Assembly: GCA_905234685.1 (NCBI GenBank)
Contig: CAJOIR010000021.1
Span: 1-57,538, forward strand
From: Paludibacteraceae bacterium
GTDB lineage: Bacteria; Bacteroidota; Bacteroidia; Bacteroidales; Paludibacteraceae
Reading direction: 5' to 3'
DNA: 57,538 nucleotides
The position numbers were made by a program, and so were the translations under genes. A model generated the notes under the pieces. The model ran no database searches. It was not told the DNA's origin and saw only the letters and a program-made list of their open reading frames with translations. Below, one piece after another: positions 51,081-57,538 of the stretch. Numbering within the stretch: the first letter of the stretch is position 1; every line of letters starts with the position of its first letter.

Positions 51081-51512
51081 CTATATATTATGTTCTTGTT
51101 GCCATCGTGAATAAAAATCAGGACAAGCGGGGTAAAACTCTCCGCCCATAGTAGTAAAAAGTTGTACACTCTCAGCAGTGAGTATCAAAGCGTTATCCGA
51201 CTCTCTGTTGACAATGTAATGAAACGTTATCTTCCCGCCTATTGATTTACAGTAAACAATGTAAACAAGCAAAATGTCGTTTACTGTAGCAACCTGTCTA
51301 TAGTGCAACGACAGTTCATATACAGGCGCATAGAAACCGTTTTCAAAAAGCGTCATATATCCAAGACCATAATGTCTGCCCCACTCTTCTCGTGCATCTT
51401 CGAGATACTGAACATAATTGCCATGCCAAACAGTACGAATGCTGTCAACTTCGGAGAAACGGACTTGAATACGTTTGGTATGTGTAAGCGTTGTCTCAAG
51501 GTCTTTGATCAT
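51081..51512 (-). CDS. 4HBT-type acyl thioesterase (hot-dog fold)
   Basis: A 143-residue thioesterase. VRFSEVDSIRTVWHGNYVQYLEDAR (as blocks, residues about 18-42) is the 4-hydroxybenzoyl-CoA thioesterase/YbgC signature, with catalytic Asp in EVDS and an HGNY turn. It probably releases or edits the chain made on the carrier protein. It lies 30 bases after the ApeP-like dehydratase gene and abuts the FabZ-like gene. Confidence 0.85.
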   Translation of the reverse strand: MIKDLETTLTHTKRIQVRFSEVDSIRTVWHGNYVQYLEDAREEWGRHYGLGYMTLFENGFYAPVYELSLHYRQVATVNDILLVYIVYCKSIGGKITFHYIVNRESDNALILTAESVQLFTTMGGEFYPACPDFYSRWQQEHNI

Positions 51513-51542
51513 AGAGAAAGAGGTATTTCAAAAGTTCAATGA

Positions 51543-51998
51543 TTATTGTTCGAGGAATATTTTCATCTGGCATTCAGCAACAAGCATATCCCCACTCCGG
51601 GTATGAGCTTCAACAAGACTCACGCCTGCTGCCTCAGCAACAAGATGAATGTCTGTAACCAATTCATTTCCCACCTTGGGGAGTAGGTGTATCTTGCATT
51701 TCTTTATCTCGCCTATATAGCCAAGCTTTGGAGGCAAACCCTTGGAAAAAGTACCATAACCTGCAAAGGCAGCAGCAGACTGTGCTATATGCTCAATAAT
51801 ACCAGGTTCACGCAGGCAATCCATATTCGTTCCACTGCCATTTTCCTCCTTGCTAACGAACATATTGTTCTCAGTTATTAACAAACCAGTCTCTGCCTCG
51901 GTGTCCGAAGCAGAGAATAGTTTGTCGACCATGACTATAGGCGGACGCTGTGGAATGAGTTTGTAGAGCTGCTCTCCACAAAGAAGGATATCTGCCAT
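51543..51998 (-). CDS. ApeP-like hot-dog dehydratase
   Basis: A 151-residue protein. LIPQRPPIVMVDKL (residues about 13-26) is the opening typical of FabZ/ApeP-like dehydratases, and IIEHIAQSAAAFAGYG (about 77-92) holds the central helix. The GHFPG loop with the usual FabZ catalytic His is absent, the same region reading DCLREPGI, so it may use another His or act as a partner of the FabZ-like protein. It lies between the ACP gene (four-base gap) and the thioesterase gene. Confidence 0.78.
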   Translation of the reverse strand: MADILLCGEQLYKLIPQRPPIVMVDKLFSASDTEAETGLLITENNMFVSKEENGSGTNMDCLREPGIIEHIAQSAAAFAGYGTFSKGLPPKLGYIGEIKKCKIHLLPKVGNELVTDIHLVAEAAGVSLVEAHTRSGDMLVAECQMKIFLEQ

Positions 51999-52002
51999 AA
52001 TC

Positions 52003-52245
52003 TCAGGCTACTCTTTCAGCCAGATAGTCGTAAAGTGCTTGGAAAGTAGGTATTTTAACAAGTTCGTTAGAAGGAATCTTAACACCAAATTCATTCTCAA
52101 TAAGTGCTACCATATCAACCAGACTGAGACTGTCAAGTTCAAGAGTTTGTTTAATGTTAGCCTCCGGAGTGATTACCGACTCTTCCACTTCAAATTCTTC
52201 TGCCAATACTGAATTAACTTTGGCAATAAGTGCTTGTTTTTCCAT
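52003..52245 (-). CDS. Acyl carrier protein of the polyene-like cluster
   Basis: An 80-residue four-helix carrier. LELDSLSLVDMV (residues 35-46) has the phosphopantetheine attachment Ser39 in DSLS. The Leu after Ser matches fatty-acid and polyketide ACPs. Unlike housekeeping AcpP it sits with the dedicated ketosynthase of this cluster, 20 bases downstream of it, so it probably carries the cluster's own product. The phosphopantetheinyl transferase is not in the window. Confidence 0.93.
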   Translation of the reverse strand: MEKQALIAKVNSVLAEEFEVEESVITPEANIKQTLELDSLSLVDMVALIENEFGVKIPSNELVKIPTFQALYDYLAERVA

Positions 52246-52265
52246 ATCAATATATTCTATAGTTA

Positions 52266-53483
52266 TTATAAATTTCTAATTATTAGAGTTGCATTTGTTC
52301 CACCAAACCCAAACGAGTTGCTTAGGAATGTGTCAAAATGTTTCTCAATACGCTTTGCAGGTATGAGCAGTTTTGCGCTGTCTTCGTCAGGATTCTCAAA
52401 GTTGAGATTTGCTCCGATGAAGTCATTCTTCATCATGAGCATAGAGTAGATGACTTCGCTTGCTCCTGCCATCCACATCTCATGACCAGTCTGTGACTTG
52501 GTGCTTGTGACCTCGGTACGCTGATTACCAAACACGTTGAATATTGCTTTGGCCTCGTTAGTATCACCTACATGAGTAGAAGTAGCATGAGCATTAATAT
52601 AACCTATCTCACGTATGTCGATACCTGCACGTTCAATTGCCATGCGCAGCGACTTACTTGGCCCTTCCACGTTAGGCGAAGATATATGGTCACCATTGGC
52701 AGAGAAACCATAACCAAGGACTTCGGCGATGATAGGTGCACCACGCCTTACTGCATGTTCATACTCTTCAATGATAACAGTCGCTGCACCACCACCAGGC
52801 ACCAAACCGTCTCTGTCTCGGTCGAAAGGACGTGATGCCTTTTCCGGAGCATCTTCGCGAATGGAAAATGCTGAAATGCCGTCAAAAGAGCCAATGGAGA
52901 AAGGATTAACCTCCTGAGCGCCACCGCAAACTATCATATCCTGCAAACCAGTCTGAATAAGCAATGCTCCAAGTCCAATTGCATGAGCGCCACTTGCGCA
53001 TGCACCGCTTATAGTAAGGTTGATACCACGCAGACGGAATATTGTGCCAAGATTCATTGTCACTGTAGAATTCATCGACTGGAATATAGCACCGGATCCA
53101 CAGAGAGTAGTGTCGTGCTTCTCACGCATCGTGTCCACAGCACGCACAGTAGGATCTGCGCTCGAGTCGTTGCCATACATTAATCCAACATCGTGGGCAT
53201 CCAGATAATCTTGGTCGATACCAGCATTACGCAGCGCCTCAACAGTAGCACAATAGGCATATTTGGCTTGCTCAGGCATATAAGCACGTTGAGAGCGGCT
53301 CAACTCATTCTTCAAATCAGGTATATCAATTTTAGCTGTCAAACCAGAGCGAAAGCCCATCTCTTTTCTCACTGGGTCAAGCACAATACCTGACTTGCCA
53401 TAATACAAAGAGTCGCGAACTTCGTCAAGCGACTTGCCAAGGCATGAGTAGATACCCATACCAGTTATAACTACTCTTCTCAT
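52266..53483 (-). CDS. FabF/FabB-like beta-ketoacyl-ACP synthase of the polyene-like cluster
   Basis: A 405-residue condensing enzyme. The Cys-His-His triad is complete: Cys162 in SGACASGAH, His299 in NAHATST and His334 in TGHEMW. It condenses acyl units with malonyl-ACP. Only one synthase is present; no chain-length-factor partner lacking the Cys is in the window. The ATG shares one base with the acyltransferase stop (TAATG), so the two are coupled. CASG in place of the common CSSS around the active Cys is FabB-like. Confidence 0.92.
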   Translation of the reverse strand: MRRVVITGMGIYSCLGKSLDEVRDSLYYGKSGIVLDPVRKEMGFRSGLTAKIDIPDLKNELSRSQRAYMPEQAKYAYCATVEALRNAGIDQDYLDAHDVGLMYGNDSSADPTVRAVDTMREKHDTTLCGSGAIFQSMNSTVTMNLGTIFRLRGINLTISGACASGAHAIGLGALLIQTGLQDMIVCGGAQEVNPFSIGSFDGISAFSIREDAPEKASRPFDRDRDGLVPGGGAATVIIEEYEHAVRRGAPIIAEVLGYGFSANGDHISSPNVEGPSKSLRMAIERAGIDIREIGYINAHATSTHVGDTNEAKAIFNVFGNQRTEVTSTKSQTGHEMWMAGASEVIYSMLMMKNDFIGANLNFENPDEDSAKLLIPAKRIEKHFDTFLSNSFGFGGTNATLIIRNL

Positions 53484-54814
53484 TACAGTTTCTTTCTCAA
53501 TGTTTCAAATAATCTCTCTCTCCTGTCATTAAGCACCTTTGCAGCAGCCTTTTTACCAACTACCAGAAGATGCGCATTGCGCCATGTGGCTTTCATCCAT
53601 TTCCATTCATGCAGAGCAAACCATGCAAGCGGGAAAGAAGCAAGTAACATCCAAACAGCGCTTTGCCACCAAAGCCCCCATACAAGTCCGCAAATGAGGA
53701 CTGTGAAAAGGAAGAACAGCGGAATCCCAAATACGGTAGGTACAATGAAACGCACACTATTGGTGTACATAACATCTTTCTTTACAAAAGGATAAGGAAG
53801 AAGATAATGGAATATATTCGGGTACAGTGAGACAATCCACAGGGGCAACAAGGCCAATTGCGCCAACATACTAAGAATGGTAATGCACCAGCTTTTTTTG
53901 TTGATAATGTCGCGTTCTGTGACACCCAATTTCTTCTCATCTTCCATTATTTCGTCTATGGGTTGCCAGTCAGTGTAATCCTTCAAAAACTCAACCAACT
54001 TTTTGTCTGAAGCCAACCTGTCAGGCAGGTATGCAGGGTTGCCACCATTATTCCTGCAGTATTCGTAACCAAAAGCACTCTTACGAAGCCAGTTGATTTG
54101 ATCGTAGTGCTCCAAGTCGCGGATATCCAGCATCATTCCCTCTATCTGCGCACGAACGATTTTATTCACTTCGCGTTGTGCAGTACGCGGTTTGGTCTTG
54201 TACAACTCATAGAAGGGTTGCAACGAGACAGGCTTACCATAACGAATGATACACTGAACACCCATTTCGAAATAATCCTCATAATGGTTAGCACAAGGCA
54301 GAATCTTGAAGTCGCGTGTGAAACCCGTCTTCTGTGCTGCTGTGAAAGCCATGAGAGTGTATCCGTAAGTGAAATTATCGAACCAGTGTCTTGGAGTATG
54401 TATGCCGGCAGGATAGATGATGAGACGGTTACCGTCAAGAATCTTGCCATACATAGTCTCCATCGTCTCTTCGTTCTTCTTCATTGCCTCCGGTGTCGAA
54501 CCAAACTCGGCACGGAAAGTTGGAAGCATGCCTAACCAAAGGAAAAACTTGGAGATGGTTTTGCCGACAAGATCAAAGGCGTCAGCACGCGCTAAAATAT
54601 AAGGATGCGTCTCATTCTCCAATCCCAATAACAGATTGAGCGGGTCGTTGGCACAGTTCTCATGATTTGACACCAGCATGCAGAGTTCACCCTTAGGCGG
54701 GATATTCTCCTTACCTTGATAAATCATCTTGTACATCAAGTGTTCGTTCAAGAACCGTACATAGTGCTTGAACAGACGATAATCCCAAGATGCGATATAT
54801 TTCTCTTTTGCCAT
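53483..54814 (-). CDS. Lysophospholipid/1-acylglycerol-phosphate acyltransferase-like membrane protein (first gene of cluster)
   Basis: A 443-residue protein with a PlsC-type domain: NHENCANDP (about residue 55) has five residues between His and Asp instead of the usual four. The later motif reads LIIYPAGIHTPRHW where most acyltransferases have PEGT, so the key Glu and Thr are changed. Two pairs of membrane helices follow (about 300-395), then a basic tail. The promoter element at 54839-54846 rules out the ATG at 54841; 54814 gives a start MAKEKYIASW like its paralogue. It may move the finished chain to a lipid. Confidence 0.8.
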   Translation of the reverse strand: MAKEKYIASWDYRLFKHYVRFLNEHLMYKMIYQGKENIPPKGELCMLVSNHENCANDPLNLLLGLENETHPYILARADAFDLVGKTISKFFLWLGMLPTFRAEFGSTPEAMKKNEETMETMYGKILDGNRLIIYPAGIHTPRHWFDNFTYGYTLMAFTAAQKTGFTRDFKILPCANHYEDYFEMGVQCIIRYGKPVSLQPFYELYKTKPRTAQREVNKIVRAQIEGMMLDIRDLEHYDQINWLRKSAFGYEYCRNNGGNPAYLPDRLASDKKLVEFLKDYTDWQPIDEIMEDEKKLGVTERDIINKKSWCITILSMLAQLALLPLWIVSLYPNIFHYLLPYPFVKKDVMYTNSVRFIVPTVFGIPLFFLFTVLICGLVWGLWWQSAVWMLLASFPLAWFALHEWKWMKATWRNAHLLVVGKKAAAKVLNDRRERLFETLRKKL

Positions 54815-54838
54815 ATTTAACCTCATTATTAAAACGCG

Positions 54839-54870
54839 CAAAGTTAATAAATTTCACTAAAATATACAAA
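54839..54870 (-). promoter_or_regulatory. Promoter of the polyene-like cluster
   Basis: On the minus strand TTTG (54870-54867), a 20-base spacer, then TAACTTTG (54846-54839). It is exact and lies 25 bases before the ATG at 54814. Confidence 0.8.
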
Positions 54871-54976
54871 CGTTTAGGTGAATATGGAGGTTGATTAAGA
54901 ATATGAGTCAATCAATACTTAAAAAACAATCTTTCAATAAGTCCTCTACACAATCAATACAAAGGTAACTATTTTA

Positions 54977-56311
54977 TTATTTTGTATTGATAGTCTTTCT
55001 AATTCTTTCAAACAACTGAAAACGCATGTCATTAAGTTCAACTAACTTATTCTTTATGCAAAGCATACGCAAATTCTTCCATGTCTGCTTCATCCATTCC
55101 CACTCGTAGAATGCGAACAATGAGAGAGGATAAGTAACCAACAGCATCCACAATACCGATTGCCACCAAAGTCCCCAAGCAAAGCCGCAGACAAGCACAG
55201 TAAGCAGGAAGAAAAAAGGCACACCAACAACAGTAGGCACAATAAACCGCCAACTATTGGTAAACATCTTATCTTTTCTAAGGAAAAGACGCTGAATATT
55301 ATAATGAAAGATGTTTGGATAAAGTGTTACAATCCATAATGGCAGCAGAAATATTTGTGCAAGCATTGATAGTAGTGTCACACACCACCCTGTTTGCTTA
55401 TTAATATCAGTATCTTTGACACCCAGTTTGTTCTCCTCTTCTCTCAGGCGACTGACTGCTTGCCAGTCTTTCCACTCTTCAAGTAACGAAACCAATTGTT
55501 TGTCAGATTGCAGTTTGTCAGGCAAATACTTTGGATTAAGTCCTAAAGCAGTACAATATTCATAGCCTAACTCGCTGTTTCGAATCCAATCTATTTCATC
55601 ATAATGCTCAAGATCACGAATATCAAGCATCATATCTTCTATTTGCTTGCGTATTTGCTTGTTTACCTCACGCTGTGCTGTGCGTGGTTTGGTCTTGTAC
55701 AGTTCATAAAAAGGAGCAAGCGACACGGGAGTCCCAAAACGTATCATTACATCTTCCTGCACACCAAAATAATCGGAATAATGGTTGGCAGAAGGCACTA
55801 TCTTTATGTCATGCTGAAAGTTATCATGCTCTGCAGTCTGGAATGCAAGACGAGTGTAACCATAAGAGAAATCGCCCAACCAATGTTTGTCATAGTGAGT
55901 ACCCTCAGGGTAAACAATCAGGCAATTTCCATCAATCATCTTGCCGCCGGTAATTCTTATCGTTTCCTCATTCTTGGCAAGTGTCTCAGCGCCTTCATAA
56001 TCCAGACGAAAGGCCGGCACCATACCAAGCCACTGAAAGAAATTACTAATGACAGGTGACCAATTGAATACATTTGCTCTTGCAATTACATAAGCATGCG
56101 CTCTGTTGTCAAAGCCAAGCAATAGATTCAGTGGGTCGTTAGCGCAATTCTGGTGATTAGACACGACCATACAAGGTTCTCCCAATGGCGGCAGGTTCTC
56201 GCGGTCTATATACCACACATGCCTGAACATTAAACGGTTATTCAGGAAACGGACATATCTTTTATAAATCTGATAGCCCCAACCTGCGATATATTTCTTT
56301 CTTTCAGTCAT
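54977..56311 (-). CDS. Paralogous acyltransferase downstream of metK
   Basis: A 444-residue protein similar along its whole length to the cluster's first gene, from KKYIAGWGYQIYKRYVRFL to the C-terminal helices. NHQNCANDP keeps the same five-residue His-Asp spacing, while motif III is the normal YPEGTHYDKHW. The middle holds YKTKPRTAQREVNK, shared exactly with the paralogue. It follows metK by 12 bases and is followed after 162 bases by the promoter and start of its paralogue, so it is probably on the metK transcript. The pair suggests tandem duplication followed by divergence of one active site. Confidence 0.82.
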   Translation of the reverse strand: MTERKKYIAGWGYQIYKRYVRFLNNRLMFRHVWYIDRENLPPLGEPCMVVSNHQNCANDPLNLLLGFDNRAHAYVIARANVFNWSPVISNFFQWLGMVPAFRLDYEGAETLAKNEETIRITGGKMIDGNCLIVYPEGTHYDKHWLGDFSYGYTRLAFQTAEHDNFQHDIKIVPSANHYSDYFGVQEDVMIRFGTPVSLAPFYELYKTKPRTAQREVNKQIRKQIEDMMLDIRDLEHYDEIDWIRNSELGYEYCTALGLNPKYLPDKLQSDKQLVSLLEEWKDWQAVSRLREEENKLGVKDTDINKQTGWCVTLLSMLAQIFLLPLWIVTLYPNIFHYNIQRLFLRKDKMFTNSWRFIVPTVVGVPFFFLLTVLVCGFAWGLWWQSVLWMLLVTYPLSLFAFYEWEWMKQTWKNLRMLCIKNKLVELNDMRFQLFERIRKTINTK

Positions 56312-56323
56312 ATCACAAAACCA

Positions 56324-57538
56324 TCATTGCACAATAGCAAACTCTTTGCGTATGTCATCAACACGGTCAAGACGCTCCCAAGTAAAGAGTTCGACATGCA
56401 TAGCAAACTGCTTTCCGTTGCCGTCAGTAAAAGTCTTCTCCACTATCTGCGGCGTTCTGCCGACATGACCATAAGAAGCAGTTTCTTCATATACAGGCTG
56501 ACGCAGTTTGAGCGTCTGCTCTATAGCACCCGGACGAAGGTCGAACAACTGTTTTATCTTCTCTGCTATTTGGTTGTCACTGAGTGATGTTTGCGCCGTA
56601 CCATAGGTATTCACATATACGCTGACAGGTTCTGCAACACCTATTGCATAACTCAGTTGCACAAGCATCTCGTGTGCCACTCCTGCTGCAACCATGTTCT
56701 TTGCAATATACCTTGCAGCATAGGCAGCAGAGCGATCAACCTTGCTCGGGTCTTTGCCTGAAAAAGCTCCGCCACCATGAGCACCTCTGCCACCATAAGT
56801 GTCAACAATAATCTTGCGACCAGTCAACCCGGTGTCTCCATGAGGACCTCCAATGACAAAGTTGCCTGTGGGGTTTACAAGCAATTTGTAGTCGTTTGCA
56901 GCAAGGAGTGCAGCATAGCGACTGTCTCGCGTAGCAACACGAGGCAGAAGTATGTTGATTATATCCTCACGTATCTGCTCTTGACTTACATCAGGATCAT
57001 GTTGGGTAGAGATGACAATAGTGTCGATGCGCAGAGGCTCGCCATGGTCGCTGTATTCCATTGTCACCTGACTTTTAGTGTCAGGGCGCAGATATGTCAT
57101 CTGTAATCCTTCTTTGCGTATGCGGGCAAGAGTATAGACGAGTGTATGAGCGAGGTCAAGAGTAAGAGGCATAAAATTGTCTGTCTCATCAGTTGCATAA
57201 CCAAACATCATGCCCTGATCTCCAGCGCCCTGCTCAAGTACAGCGCCGCGCGACACACCCTGATTGATATCAGACGACTGCTCATGCAAGGCAGTGAAGA
57301 TACCACAACTATTGCCATCGAACATATACTCAGACTTCGTATAGCCGATGCGATTGATTGTCTTTCGCACTACACTCTGAATGTCAACGTATGCATTGCT
57401 GCGCACTTCACCAGCCACCACGACCTGACCTGTAGTGACAAGTGTTTCGCATGCCACATGTGAGTCAGGGTCAAGTGCAAGAAACTGGTCAAGCACTGCA
57501 TCTGATATCTGGTCAGCCACTTTGTCAGGGTGACCTTC
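56324..57538 (-). CDS. metK: S-adenosylmethionine synthetase, 5' end cut by window edge
   Basis: The frame is open to the right edge, where the residues EGHPDK (with the family's active-site His) precede [11 protein letters not shown]. So the real start lies a few codons outside and the GTG at 57520 is not it. [20 protein letters not shown] and [19 protein letters not shown] are the MetK signatures around the ATP and methionine sites. The enzyme makes SAM from ATP and methionine in the cytoplasm. The C-terminus is complete. It sits upstream of the acyltransferase paralogue with a 12-base gap. Confidence 0.96.
   Translation of the reverse strand, partial: EGHPDKVADQISDAVLDQFLALDPDSHVACETLVTTGQVVVAGEVRSNAYVDIQSVVRKTINRIGYTKSEYMFDGNSCGIFTALHEQSSDINQGVSRGAVLEQGAGDQGMMFGYATDETDNFMPLTLDLAHTLVYTLARIRKEGLQMTYLRPDTKSQVTMEYSDHGEPLRIDTIVISTQHDPDVSQEQIREDIINILLPRVATRDSRYAALLAANDYKLLVNPTGNFVIGGPHGDTGLTGRKIIVDTYGGRGAHGGGAFSGKDPSKVDRSAAYAARYIAKNMVAAGVAHEMLVQLSYAIGVAEPVSVYVNTYGTAQTSLSDNQIAEKIKQLFDLRPGAIEQTLKLRQPVYEETASYGHVGRTPQIVEKTFTDGNGKQFAMHVELFTWERLDRVDDIRKEFAIVQ

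Noticed and set aside
57503..57520. GTG at 57520 as the metK start
   Set aside because: The frame continues to the window edge and encodes the conserved GHPDK just before it, so the true start lies outside.

Overview
The window is a chromosomal segment of a member of the Bacteroidota, most probably order Bacteroidales. The evidence is lineage-typical families: a complete Na+-translocating NADH:quinone reductase, a TonB-dependent receptor paired with a DUF4249 lipoprotein, a DUF5723/OmpA protein with thrombospondin type 3 repeats, a C10 (streptopain-like) protease with MBG repeats, DUF2723 and DUF3109. Promoters follow the Bacteroidetes pattern (TTTG, about 20 bases, TAnnTTTG) and most genes lack a Shine-Dalgarno sequence. 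I saw no rRNA, tRNA, CRISPR array, prophage or insertion sequence, so this looks like a stable core region. Genus cannot be decided from what I see.

Layout. 1-6.5 kb (minus): envelope genes (BASS-like transporter, Wzi-like outer-membrane protein, sugar transferase, OmpH-like chaperone, a small membrane protein), a Nudix hydrolase and a Cys-rich one-pass protein. 6.8-14.5 kb (plus): an unknown membrane protein, then nqrABCDE-trpS-nqrF, with tryptophanyl-tRNA synthetase lying between nqrE and nqrF. 14.8-22.3 kb: a nitroreductase-like lipoprotein (minus), then a plus run of an unknown lipoprotein, a TSP3/OmpA protein, yebC, rsmG and an MBL hydrolase. 22.3-34.0 kb (minus): DUF4249, TonB receptor, a WlbA-like sugar dehydrogenase, cinA, DUF3109, mntP, def, ruvX, DUF2723 and a zinc-ribbon protein. 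34.8-48.5 kb (plus): C10 protease, valS, a TlpA-like lipoprotein, HU, a 29-residue very basic protein, rng, mfd and kdsB. 48.5-57.5 kb (minus): a type II fatty-acid/polyene-like cluster, a paralogous acyltransferase and a truncated metK.

The best candidate for an undescribed system is that last cluster. It runs acyltransferase, ketosynthase, acyl carrier protein, ApeP-like dehydratase, 4HBT thioesterase, FabZ-like dehydratase, CrtI-like FAD oxidoreductase, ketoreductase, behind one good promoter and with almost no gaps. It resembles aryl-polyene-type pathways but, within the window, lacks the aromatic-starter enzyme, chain-length factor and exporter, so its product is unknown. A second acyltransferase paralogue lies just upstream, behind metK.

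Intergenic DNA carries two recurrent repeat styles: five short arrays with a strict 11-bp period at 6.6, 14.6, 28.1, 34.2 and 47.7 kb (two share the same unit), and 7-bp (heptad) arrays at 30.3, 34.0 and 42.4 kb, two of them inverted around a 35-36 base spacer.
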